In this document: piece after piece, positions 31,032-39,194 of the stretch
Position numbering within the stretch: the stretch's first letter is position 1
Layout: the number at the start of each line of letters is the position of its first letter
Origin: Bdellovibrionales bacterium
Lineage (GTDB): Bacteria; Bdellovibrionota; Bdellovibrionia; Bdellovibrionales; JAMPXM01
Reading direction: 5' to 3'
Assembly: GCA_005808505.1 (NCBI GenBank)
Contig: SYLX01000196.1
Location: forward strand, 1 to 44,039
Length of the DNA: 44,039 nucleotides
Position numbers and translations under genes: made by a program
Notes under the pieces: model-generated
What the model was told of the DNA's origin: nothing
Databases searched by the model: none
Seen by the model: the letters and a program-made list of their open reading frames with translations, nothing else

Positions 31032-31069
31032 AAAAAGGCCGCTCCTCCGAAAGAAGGGCGGCCGTTTTT
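31032..31069. terminator. Bidirectional terminator
   Basis: GGCCGCTC pairs with GGGCGGCC (8 bp, one G-U) and is flanked by AAAAA and TTTTT. On the minus strand the tail reads TTTTTCTTTTTTT. It ends both the small-protein locus and the convergent protease gene. Confidence 0.88.
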
Positions 31070-31090
31070 CACTTTATCTAAATCAGGTAC

Positions 31091-31996
31091 TTAGCGGCTG
31101 AGGTACTTGAAAACTTCACCGATCAACGTGACGTCTTCACCGCGGCAGCCCGTGTCTGCGCAGCGGTAGCTGATCGAGCAACCTGCGCCTGGCTTATACG
31201 TGAAGTCTTGTTCACCGCGAACGAGGATTCCTTCGACTTCCATCGTGCGCGTATTAAAGACTGCAGAACCCGAGTTGCCGCCGTAGGTATCGAGGTTCGC
31301 CACGAAGTAGCCTTTCTTGCTCGCGTCGCGGACTTGCGCGCCGTCGCTCACCTTCGTCGGAAGACCCGCCGGATGGCCGATCACCGTGAGTTCGTCGCCT
31401 TCAATGACGTTTCCGCTCAAACGAAGTTTTACGGGATCATGGTTTTCAACAGGGCGATCGAGTTTCACGACTGCGAAGTCAGCGCCGTCGTTTTGCACAA
31501 AACTTTTCACCACCGATTTGCAGTTATAAGCTTCACTAGCTGCAGCCGTTTTAGGTTGAGCTCCTTCTTGGTGGAAGCCGAATCCAAAGACGAACGACGT
31601 GTTGTTGCAATCATAAGCGTCGCGAATGCAGTGCCCGGCCGTCACGATCGTGTCAGGCGTGACGAGGAAGCCCGAGCAAAAAGCTCCGGTTTCTTGGTCG
31701 CGGTAAGGCTCTTCAGCGCAGAGGTTGTAAGATTTGCCGAAGTTTTCCGTACGAATGTTGAAAGAGCCGTCCGGTTGAACCTTCAAGTTCGCTCGTTTGA
31801 TGAGAGCCACAGTCGAATCCGCTGCACGCAACCAAGCTGCATCGGTGACTTGATAGAGGTCGCGGCGGTTGTCATCCCCGTAGATGACTTTCTCTTCTAA
31901 ACGAATCGAAGAAGCGAGAACCGTTGAAGAGACGACAGTCGACAACAAAAAACCCGTCGCGAAAAGAGGCGCGTAGAAGCGCTTGGAATTGAGCAC
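31091..31996 (-). CDS. Secreted trypsin-like serine protease
   Basis: A 301-residue S1-family (chymotrypsin/V8-like) protease with a signal peptide (LFATGFLLSTVVSSTVLAS). The catalytic triad is visible: His in VTAGHC, Asp in DFAVVKLD and Ser in GGNSGSA. Several cysteines in the C-terminal region (GCSISYRCADTGC) suggest disulfides. It is probably exported to the periplasm or outside and may hydrolyse prey or medium protein. The start is GTG 31996 with GGAGGG seven bases upstream. It has no signs of an autotransporter or sorting domain. Confidence 0.92.
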   Translation of the reverse strand: MLNSKRFYAPLFATGFLLSTVVSSTVLASSIRLEEKVIYGDDNRRDLYQVTDAAWLRAADSTVALIKRANLKVQPDGSFNIRTENFGKSYNLCAEEPYRDQETGAFCSGFLVTPDTIVTAGHCIRDAYDCNNTSFVFGFGFHQEGAQPKTAAASEAYNCKSVVKSFVQNDGADFAVVKLDRPVENHDPVKLRLSGNVIEGDELTVIGHPAGLPTKVSDGAQVRDASKKGYFVANLDTYGGNSGSAVFNTRTMEVEGILVRGEQDFTYKPGAGCSISYRCADTGCRGEDVTLIGEVFKYLSR

Positions 31997-32442
31997 GAGA
32001 AATCCCTCCGTGGATGTTGTGCGGGTAAGACGCAGCGAAAGTTATCCGATGCGAAAGCAAACACTGCCCTCACTCCGGTCCCCATCAACTTTCGTGGTTT
32101 ACCCTTTCAAATATCTTCCGCCTGGCTTTGAACGCCTTCCATGAAAAATAAATCTTCTCGACTTAGAGCCCGAAATTGGCACCGGCAGGGCCTTTTTGAA
32201 TCTGGGGTCTCGTCGATTGCGTCCATAAACGTTTCTTATGCGGGCGTTTTAATCGTTCCTGTTAGAGTCCAGGCCGCAAATTGGCGCCCAACCGTATCGA
32301 CTCTTAGAGGCCTTATAAGTCCTGCTTCTGCGACATGTTGGCGCAACTCTTGCGAGATAACTCCTCGAACTCGCGACACATCTTCGGTGTGGAGCCAAAC
32401 GGCCACTGGGTTGGTTGAACCGATAGCCTGAAGGAATCCGAA
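31997..32442. other. 446-base gap, protease / beta-barrel gene
   Basis: Divergent gap. A 96-codon plus-strand frame (32141-32431) lacks a ribosome site and uses many ATA and AGA codons, so I do not call it. Small inverted repeats are present (GTTG/CAAC near 32338, GGTT/AACC near 32410), but there is no convincing promoter, operator or RNA structure. The function of the length is unexplained. Confidence 0.3.
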
Positions 32443-33360
32443 ATGAAGGACCGCCAAATCGACAACTCTAAACGCTTCACCCGCACTGCAGAGTCGGATG
32501 ATTCGGGCGTTTGGGGGCTGTTCCTTCTTTTCATCTTCTTTGCCCTCGTAGTCAGCGCCACCGCGCAAGCAGAAACGCGTCCGGTAGCGAACGCAATCAC
32601 CACGAAGATCGTGAGGGAGCCCCGGCTGAAACCGTCTGCCGAGTTCGTGCTCGATACGGCGCGAACATTGAGCGAAAACGAGTCGGATTCATGGTCAGGC
32701 TTCTACCAGTTAAACCTTGGCCTCGCAGATAAAGAGACAAGTTCGTCAGCACTTCTGCGCTTAGGCTATTCGCGCGAATATAGTTACGAGCGTGCCGATG
32801 GGACGGACGGTGACTTCGATAACCCACGTTTGGATCTCCGCAAGAGTTTCAAAAGCGGGGATCACTTCAAATCAACGCTCATCGATGAGTGGGCGATCGG
32901 TGCGCGCGGTATTTTGGGTGTCAGCCGGGAATCAAAGCGCCGCACTTACCGCGGAGAATTTGGTCCTTCAATTTCGGTCCGCAAAAAGTGGGGCCGCTTC
33001 GAGCTGATCCAGGCGTTCCGTTATGGTTGGCGATCTTACGAATATGACATCCGCATGGATGGGACGGTGAACTCTCCTCACGGATTTGCGAGTTCCACAG
33101 TGGCAAACTTGGAACTCACCGAGATGATCACGCTGAATGGAACTTTCGTTTACAGCCACGACATTAGCTTTCAAGGCGTTGGGCGAAGTGCCGAGTCTAC
33201 GCAATTTTCACTCGACTGCGCGTGGACGAAGAACTTCGACACGAGCATTGGCTTTGTAACAGAGCGGCCGACGGCGGAAGCCGATGGCCAATCAGAGCGC
33301 ATGAAGTTTTTTGACCAGGACAAAGCGCAAGCGTTCTTCGATTTGATTTTGAAAATTTGA
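32443..33360 (+). CDS. Outer-membrane beta-barrel protein, DUF481-like
   Basis: A 305-residue exported protein. After a charged N-terminus and a hydrophobic segment (WGLFLLFIFFALVVSATAQA) it consists of alternating strands with aromatic residues (DSWSGFYQLNLGLAD, LLRLGYSREYSYERADGTDG, RFELIQAFRYGWRSYEYD), typical of a small outer-membrane barrel. It resembles DUF481-type proteins in pattern only. AAGGA lies 7 bases before ATG. Its stop is 20 bases before the next gene's start, and that gene's ribosome site follows directly, so the two are probably one operon and may work together. Confidence 0.75.
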   Translation: MKDRQIDNSKRFTRTAESDDSGVWGLFLLFIFFALVVSATAQAETRPVANAITTKIVREPRLKPSAEFVLDTARTLSENESDSWSGFYQLNLGLADKETSSSALLRLGYSREYSYERADGTDGDFDNPRLDLRKSFKSGDHFKSTLIDEWAIGARGILGVSRESKRRTYRGEFGPSISVRKKWGRFELIQAFRYGWRSYEYDIRMDGTVNSPHGFASSTVANLELTEMITLNGTFVYSHDISFQGVGRSAESTQFSLDCAWTKNFDTSIGFVTERPTAEADGQSERMKFFDQDKAQAFFDLILKI

Positions 33361-33380
33361 GTTTTGAAGGATTGAACCCA

Positions 33381-36300
33381 ATGAATGACCGAAACGAACA
33401 ACAAGCAGAGAAGAGAATGACCATGAGAGACGGGTTGAAGATGCTAGTGCTAGCGAGCTTGGTCCTCGTAACGGCGGCGGCCTGCACGAAGAAGCGTGAG
33501 CTTGAAAACAAGGTCGACCCGAAAGCCTATTTGGCTAAGAGCGATCTGCAAGGAAAGCTCTTCCATCTCTCGCGCGGAATCGAAGACGCCAGCGACGAAA
33601 ACGAATTCTACGCGACGCCTGGATTCTCCGAAGACTTCGGCATCGTGAAGGCCGAGATCACCGAGACGGAATTGAAATTTCGCTCAGTGTTTCGCCCTTC
33701 GGCGCACGAAAAACTGCCTGATGTCGTAGCTTCATTCCCAATCACGGACCACTTCGATATCGTTCGCGAAGAAAACGATTTCAAAGAGCAAACGAACAAG
33801 ATCGTCGAAGATCGCCAAGCGACCTTCGACAAGCGACAGTACATTCGCGTCGATTTTACGAAGCCTTCCAACGAACTTTCTCAGTTCACTTCGCAGATCT
33901 ATGGTCGCAATCTGAAGGAAGTAAACCAAAACTTGATCGAGAGCGTGAAGATCGAAGACGGCCACATTAGCTTTGCGGTTGAGTCCGGCATCGAAGGGAT
34001 GCAGGCAGCAAACCATGACACTGCGATCGGCTCGGGCTCTCCCCGTGGCGCCGTCTCCGTCGTGTATCGCGTGCATTTGATGCCCGTTAAGAATTCGGAT
34101 TTTCAAGCCAAACAATACCGTCTGAAAGACTTTGAGAAATTCGGTTACTTCACGACTCAGCAGAATTTCTTAGACCCGGAAAAAGGTCTCCAGGATAAAA
34201 ACATTCGCAACTATCCCTGGTTGTTCAATGTTTGCGAACCGAACACGGGTAAATCGTGCTCGACGAACCAGATCAAGTGGGTTCTCAATAAAGGTTTCAA
34301 TCGCGAGTACCTTGAAGAAACTCGTCGCGCCGTTCAAGACTGGAACAAGGCTTTTAAAGAAGCTTTAAGCCGCACGGACGATGTTGTCGTTCTCGATGAA
34401 GCGACGGAAGTCGAAATTTCCGACCCCCGTCACAACGTCATCGTCCTTTACCCGCACCGTACGTCAGGTCTCCTGGGCGTAGCTCAGGGTGTTCGTGATC
34501 CGCGGACAGGTGAGACCATCAGTGCACGATCTTCCGTTTACGAAGACGCGATCAAAGCCTCCATGGGTCACGTCGATACGCTAATCGATGTTGTATCCTC
34601 TGAAGATCCGCTCTCGGAGGTCTTGGGTATCAATGCTGCAGGCTCGCCGATGAAGGCAGCGCAAACAGCGCAAGAGCAAGTGCAGAACTTGCGCGTCCTC
34701 CGTGCGCAGATGAAAGCTCTCGGCCTCGATAAGAAGCCGCGCGGATCAGGCAGCGGAATTTCGGAATTGAAGAACATGGCCGGGATTCGCGCCGGCGGAA
34801 GCATCAAGCCCGGCGCAATCGAACCTGCCTTCTTGAAAGGGGCGAAGATCGCGGCCGTTCGTAAAGAAAAGTTCCTCGAGCGCGGTGGAGCGTTCCTTCA
34901 GTTCGACGATTTGAAGCGCGTGGGGCCACTCGCGAGCTTGCAAAAAGGTGTGAGCGAAAACGATCTCGCGGCGAAGTTCAAATCGCTCGGTGGCGTTGAG
35001 CGTTTGATGCTCGCAAACGAGTACCTGAAGACGGAGAAACAACGCTTCCTTCATCAGTCTGAACACGGTGTTCACGGTGCCGAGCTTGTCGAAGATGCGG
35101 TCGTCCGTTACCTCGTAAAACAAGCCGCCGACGCCAAGGATATCCAACAGTTCAAAGCGGCAAAAGCTTCGATCAAGGAAAAAGCTGGGAAACTCATCTA
35201 CTACACGACTCTCGTGCACGAGATGGGGCACACGTTCGGTCTTCGCCACAACTTCGCAGGAAGTGCGGATAAGAAGCATTATTACCCTGAATACCATCAG
35301 ATCGCGGCGCAGTTGAAAAAAGGCGATAAGTCCGTTCGCGCCGAAGACCTTGTTCCGCTTGCGGCTTCGTCGATCATGGATTACGGCGCGGACTTCTTCT
35401 CGCAAGCAGCAGGCGTCGGCCCCTACGATAAAGCAGCAATTAAATTCGGTTACCGCCGTGACTTAAACCGCGATACCGACCCGCTCGCGACTGCAGGTTA
35501 TAAGTTTTGTACGGATCACCAAGTCGACGAGAGCTTGCTCTGCCGCCGATTTGACAAAGGATCGAACATCTCGGAAGTCACGCAAGGATTGATCGAGGCG
35601 TATAACGCCAACTGGATGCTCAGCCACTATCGTCGTGGTCGCGCATTGTTTGATTCGGCGACGGGTGAGCTTGCCATGCGTAATCTCAGCCGAACGATGA
35701 TCCCGGTTCGCCAAGTGATGGATGAGTTCGTGTACCAGCTGATCAGCTCACCAGCAGCGCAAAGCCCTGCCAGTAAGTGTTCAGATGAGTTCTCCGTGGC
35801 TTCGATTGCGCGCGGTGAGATCGTTGACTATTGCGATGCGCTCGTGGCTGAAGCAGCAGGCGTTGATCCTAGCGATCTCTCGACTTTGGCGATGGGTTTG
35901 TTTGATCCTCAGACGGGTCAGCGTCGCGTGCCGATGTCAGAGCTTGCTCCCGGTAAACTCGCGGACCTTGTGAACGCGAACCTCCTGGCGCAGAACTTCT
36001 TCCAAGACGTGATTGGCTCGATTGAGCCCGGAACGTTCTTGGCGTTTAAAGCGCCGAATACACCTGAAAGTGATCCGCACACGCTGTTCCGCTTGTCGGG
36101 CTCGGGTTCGGAGAGTGAACAGCTCGCAGATTTCGCGCGGGAACAAAATCTTCCCGAAAGCGAAGTTGCCGGGTTCGTTCAGCAGAATCTCAAGAATGTG
36201 ACTTCGCTCCGCGTAGGTCGATTCGCGAAGCTCTACGAGTCGCAGGTCGGTGAAGAAGGAACGATGTCGAAGCTCGAGAGCGTTGGGTCGTTCTGGGACA

Positions 36301-37262
36301 AGTACGTAGCGACGATTGCGCTTTCGATTCGCGATGTGAACGTTTCGAAGTACCACCGAGCTTCGCTCACTGGAAACGTCTATTCGTATCCGCAGACGAA
36401 GCGTTATGCGGTGAGCTTGTTTGACCGCATGATCGTTGGTGGTGACGCAATCGGTTCGATTCCGGTTCAGTTAAAGTCGGGCCAAGTTGTCTTCGGTCTT
36501 GCTGAAGCGAAGTTGTCCTCGGACATTCAGCGAATCGCGACCGTAACGGCATTGACGGATCTCGTATCCGACTTGGATACGTCGATGCTTAAAAAGCTAC
36601 GCTTCTGCGTGGCGGGAGAAGCTTCGTGCTTAAACGAACTCGGTAGCGAAGTCGTGGAAGTGACGGACTCTTTGGGTTCGCGCAAGATCCGCGCGATCCA
36701 AACTCCGGAAGGCGACTCGATTGCATTCCGCATCCTTTCAAAGATGAAGCAATCCGACGATGTTCGTCGCCGTTTCGCTACATTGAAGACGGATGCGCCG
36801 AAGCTTCGTGAAGAAAACAAGGCCGCCATCAACGCTCTCCTGCAGACGAGCCTTGGGCTCTTGGAGCAGGTCGCGAAGATCCAGGGTCTCGAGAAGTCGG
36901 TTGTCATCCTTCAAGGTGGCGATCAGTCGAACCCGACGGGACTCGTTCTTCTCTCGGCGTTGAATGAACAGGGCGAACAGGTCGCATTGAACACTTACTT
37001 CGATTTCTCAAACCGTATTGGTGCGGATCTCGCGGTCGTCGTTGATGAGGTGACAAAGCACGCCCAGTCCGTGAAAACCCCGGAAAGTGAACAGCTGTTA
37101 AAAGACGTCACGGCGCTTGTTGATGCGGCGAAAAAACTCACCGAGTCTGAAGTGCAGCTGAAGATCGCGCCAAAGGTCGTTGAGATTCGAACGCGTGAAC
37201 TCGAGCAGCAGGAGTCAAACCTCGATATCATGCAGCAGATCATCGGGATCTTGAGCCTCTAA
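33381..37262 (+). CDS. Large zinc-dependent metalloprotease lipoprotein
   Basis: A 1293-residue lipoprotein. The signal (MLVLASLVLVTAAAC) ends in a good lipobox (TAAAC). A metzincin-type zinc motif HEMGHTFGLRH (His613, Glu614) and a downstream Met-turn-like SSIMDYGADF mark a metalloprotease. The HEMGHTFGLRHNF form is that of the DUF5117/DUF4953 zinc-dependent metalloprotease family. The N-terminal part is beta-rich and the C-terminal 500 residues are helical and repetitive. It should sit on the outer membrane and cleave extracellular proteins. ATG 33381 has AAGGA 9 bases upstream; ATG 33423 would give a shorter, more usual signal peptide and is a real alternative. A terminator follows. Confidence 0.88.
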   Translation: MNDRNEQQAEKRMTMRDGLKMLVLASLVLVTAAACTKKRELENKVDPKAYLAKSDLQGKLFHLSRGIEDASDENEFYATPGFSEDFGIVKAEITETELKFRSVFRPSAHEKLPDVVASFPITDHFDIVREENDFKEQTNKIVEDRQATFDKRQYIRVDFTKPSNELSQFTSQIYGRNLKEVNQNLIESVKIEDGHISFAVESGIEGMQAANHDTAIGSGSPRGAVSVVYRVHLMPVKNSDFQAKQYRLKDFEKFGYFTTQQNFLDPEKGLQDKNIRNYPWLFNVCEPNTGKSCSTNQIKWVLNKGFNREYLEETRRAVQDWNKAFKEALSRTDDVVVLDEATEVEISDPRHNVIVLYPHRTSGLLGVAQGVRDPRTGETISARSSVYEDAIKASMGHVDTLIDVVSSEDPLSEVLGINAAGSPMKAAQTAQEQVQNLRVLRAQMKALGLDKKPRGSGSGISELKNMAGIRAGGSIKPGAIEPAFLKGAKIAAVRKEKFLERGGAFLQFDDLKRVGPLASLQKGVSENDLAAKFKSLGGVERLMLANEYLKTEKQRFLHQSEHGVHGAELVEDAVVRYLVKQAADAKDIQQFKAAKASIKEKAGKLIYYTTLVHEMGHTFGLRHNFAGSADKKHYYPEYHQIAAQLKKGDKSVRAEDLVPLAASSIMDYGADFFSQAAGVGPYDKAAIKFGYRRDLNRDTDPLATAGYKFCTDHQVDESLLCRRFDKGSNISEVTQGLIEAYNANWMLSHYRRGRALFDSATGELAMRNLSRTMIPVRQVMDEFVYQLISSPAAQSPASKCSDEFSVASIARGEIVDYCDALVAEAAGVDPSDLSTLAMGLFDPQTGQRRVPMSELAPGKLADLVNANLLAQNFFQDVIGSIEPGTFLAFKAPNTPESDPHTLFRLSGSGSESEQLADFAREQNLPESEVAGFVQQNLKNVTSLRVGRFAKLYESQVGEEGTMSKLESVGSFWDKYVATIALSIRDVNVSKYHRASLTGNVYSYPQTKRYAVSLFDRMIVGGDAIGSIPVQLKSGQVVFGLAEAKLSSDIQRIATVTALTDLVSDLDTSMLKKLRFCVAGEASCLNELGSEVVEVTDSLGSRKIRAIQTPEGDSIAFRILSKMKQSDDVRRRFATLKTDAPKLREENKAAINALLQTSLGLLEQVAKIQGLEKSVVILQGGDQSNPTGLVLLSALNEQGEQVALNTYFDFSNRIGADLAVVVDEVTKHAQSVKTPESEQLLKDVTALVDAAKKLTESEVQLKIAPKVVEIRTRELEQQESNLDIMQQIIGILSL

Positions 37263-37285
37263 ACTTCAATTTGGAGCTCGAAGTT

Positions 37286-37322
37286 AGGGGAAGCACCGTA
37301 AGGGCTTCCCCTTTTCTTTTTC
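37286..37322 (+). terminator. Terminator after the metalloprotease gene
   Basis: AGGGGAAGC / GCTTCCCCT form a 9-bp stem with a nine-base loop (37286-37312), followed by TTTTCTTTTT. A weaker AACTTC/GAAGTT inverted repeat (37262-37285) sits between the stop codon and this hairpin. Confidence 0.9.
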
Positions 37323-37377
37323 CAATCCGGTAGCTCCCGCTTTCCAAAACGTGATCGGGCGGGTAAATAAGCCGTTC

Positions 37378-38304
37378 ATGGCAAAAAAAACTGCGGCCAA
37401 TAAAGGTCTTGAGGGCTTCGAGTCGTTTTACTCCCAAGTTTACGGGGAGAGGTGGCCCACCTTGCGCGCATCGCTTGGTGAGCCTGTTAGGCAAGTCGCG
37501 CGAATCAATCAGTTTGCCGACGTAGGATCTCTGTCGAATCGTCTCGGCGAACTTTCGCTGCTTGAATCCCCAGACCAAGTTTTTGCCCCGGCCCGCTATG
37601 TTTACCTCGGGGCAGATCAGAAAATCCCCGCAGCATCTGACGCGCGAAAGCTTCTCGATTTTTACTTCATGGATCCCGCATCGATCGCCGCCGCAAATGC
37701 ACTCGAGGTTCAAGAGGGCGATGAGGTCTTGGATTTGTGTGCAGCTCCGGGTGGTAAATCGCTCGTCCTAGCAGAACGTCTCCGCAACGCGGGCCGTTTA
37801 GTTTCAAACGAAATGTCGGATAAAAGGCGCGGACGTTTGCGCGCCGTTCTTCAAGATTATCTTCCGCCCGAAATACTTGAGCGTATTACGGTCACGGGCC
37901 ATGACGGCGTTCGTTGGTGCCTGCACGAAACGGAAGCGTTTGACCGAGTTCTCGTTGATGCGCCTTGCTCGGGTGAAAGGCATCTTCTTGCGGATGCAAG
38001 CGAGATGAAACTCTGGTCGCCAGCACGCTCAAAAAATCTTGCCGTTCGACAGTACGCACTGCTCGCAAGTGCACACGCCGTCGTGAGAAAAGGCGGACGC
38101 CTCGTTTACTCCACTTGTTCGATCTCACCTTTAGAAAACGACGCCGTGATCGCACGTCTTCTGAAAAAACGGGCGGGCGAAGTTCGCGTGCTGACGCCGG
38201 AGATTTCGATCGGGGAGAAGACCGAGCACGGTTGGATGCTGTTGCCCGATCGGACTGGCTTTGGACCCATTTACTTTGCCATTCTGGAGCGCGTTTCAAA
38301 TTGA
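37378..38304 (+). CDS. NSUN/RsmB-type RNA m5C methyltransferase
   Basis: A 308-residue SAM-dependent RNA cytosine-5 methyltransferase. The SAM motif is VLDLCAAPGGKSLVLAE; the substrate-binding Asp-Ala-Pro-Cys is in VDAPCSGERHLL and the catalytic cysteine is in YSTCSISPLENDAVI. The APCSGERH form and the short N-terminus (FYSQVYGERWPTLRASL) resemble the NSUN3/NSUN4 branch more than RsmB, and there is no NusB-like domain. It probably methylates rRNA or tRNA; the target base is unknown. ATG 37378 is preferred because the upstream GTG (37351) has no ribosome site, although the site at 37378 is also weak. Confidence 0.88.
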   Translation: MAKKTAANKGLEGFESFYSQVYGERWPTLRASLGEPVRQVARINQFADVGSLSNRLGELSLLESPDQVFAPARYVYLGADQKIPAASDARKLLDFYFMDPASIAAANALEVQEGDEVLDLCAAPGGKSLVLAERLRNAGRLVSNEMSDKRRGRLRAVLQDYLPPEILERITVTGHDGVRWCLHETEAFDRVLVDAPCSGERHLLADASEMKLWSPARSKNLAVRQYALLASAHAVVRKGGRLVYSTCSISPLENDAVIARLLKKRAGEVRVLTPEISIGEKTEHGWMLLPDRTGFGPIYFAILERVSN

Positions 38305-38474
38305 GACGAAGCACCCACGCGTAACATAAGCTCGACAGTTTGACGGAACATTTGTTTCTCAATCGAACGTCGAACTCTCGACATCGGATACTCCGACGCC
38401 GACTTCGCCTTAAGTGCGCGGAACCTGAAGAAGATTTCAACGCGACCTTTTTGAAATCGAAATTCCTTCGACAC
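38271..38474 (-). CDS. Small hypothetical protein convergent with the methyltransferase
   Basis: A 67-residue basic protein (MSKEFRFQKGRVEIFFRFRA, then charged Arg/Ser-rich helices). It is not a recognised family. Support: GTG 38474 has GGGAG seven bases upstream, and its serine codons are almost all TCG, as in the surrounding real genes. Against: it overlaps the 3' end of the methyltransferase by 34 bases on the opposite strand, and it is short. No signal peptide or metal motif is visible. Treat it as a probable small gene. Confidence 0.4.
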   Translation of the reverse strand: MSKEFRFQKGRVEIFFRFRALKAKSASEYPMSRVRRSIEKQMFRQTVELMLRVGASSQFETRSRMAK

Positions 38475-38521
38475 GCATCAACTCCCAAGTGGGGCTCAGC
38501 TACGCTTAAAACGCCTTCTGC

Positions 38522-38621
38522 GCCACGTGAACGTGGCCTGATGAGTGCAATGACTCTCCCGTAACGGTTGAGAAGAAGCGATCTAAGGAACTCAAGATGA
38601 AGTTCCCGTTTTGACTCAACC
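38522..38621 (+). promoter_or_regulatory. Nested inverted repeats upstream of the H-Q-N-C protein
   Basis: A GCCACG/CGTGGC hairpin with a TGAA tetraloop lies at 38522-38537. GGTTGAG (38566-38572) pairs with CTCAACC (38615-38621), and inside it GGAACT (38587-38592) pairs with AGTTCC (38601-38606). All arms are perfect. They end about 53 bases before ATG 38675, suggesting a structured leader or a small RNA. Confidence 0.45.
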
Positions 38622-38674
38622 AAAGTCCAGGGTCTGCCGATAGAGTGGTAAGACCTTTGGCCGGGGGAGAGAGC

Positions 38675-39187
38675 ATGCGTTCGAAGTCCATCAATTGGAA
38701 AAAGCAGACACAGCTCTTCATGATTGGCGTCTCGGGGCTGCTGATGATGGTTACGCACCAAAACTGCGGAAACCCAGATCTTGCGCAAATGCAGATGAAC
38801 GCCGTGGACGGCGGAAGCGCTGTGGAACGCGGATCACCGGTGAGCGTGATTAATCCCGTGAATACGACAACGGGACTTGAATTCCAACACAAGGCCGTCC
38901 AAGTGCAATCGCAAGCGCACGATCTCACGCTTTCGGGCAATTGTTCTCTTGAGCAAGAAGATGCCATCCTCGGTTGGAAGATTCGCGAGCTGAATAGCGA
39001 TGGTTCCGATGGCTCCGAATTCGCTCGCGGTTTCGCTCGCTGTAATAGCGGTGTGTTTGAAGTGCAATTAACGCCGGCGCAAGATCTCGACTGCTCGAAG
39101 TCGTACAAACTTGTCGCGCGACTGGCCTCGGGCTCACCGGGTGAAGTGTTAGTCACACGCCAGTGCCCGAGCATCGCGGGTCAATAA
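38675..39187 (+). CDS. Exported H-Q-N-C lipoprotein-like hypothetical protein
   Basis: A 170-residue protein with a basic N-terminus (MRSKSINWKKQTQ), a hydrophobic stretch (LFMIGVSGLLMMV) and THQNCGN, with Cys31 at the point where a lipoprotein would be cut. HQNC is not a standard lipobox; similar Q-N-C forms occur, to my recollection, in Bdellovibrio-like proteins. The mature part has two further cysteine pairs (SLEQ after NCSLE; CNSG; DCSK; RQCPS) and an Ig- or beta-sandwich-like pattern. GGGGGAG precedes ATG 38675 by 7 bases; a longer frame begins at 38645 but without such a site. Function unknown. Confidence 0.7.
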   Translation: MRSKSINWKKQTQLFMIGVSGLLMMVTHQNCGNPDLAQMQMNAVDGGSAVERGSPVSVINPVNTTTGLEFQHKAVQVQSQAHDLTLSGNCSLEQEDAILGWKIRELNSDGSDGSEFARGFARCNSGVFEVQLTPAQDLDCSKSYKLVARLASGSPGEVLVTRQCPSIAGQ

Positions 39188-39194
39188 CCCTTAT

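Noticed and set aside
32141-32431. 96-codon plus-strand frame in the gap before the beta-barrel gene
   Set aside because: No ribosome site, many ATA and AGA codons unlike the neighbours, and no recognisable protein features.
38538-38570. Hammerhead-ribozyme-like CTGATGAG core
   Set aside because: CTGATGAG is followed by a GAGT/ACTC stem, but the required GAAA after it is missing, and no third stem or cleavage site could be placed.
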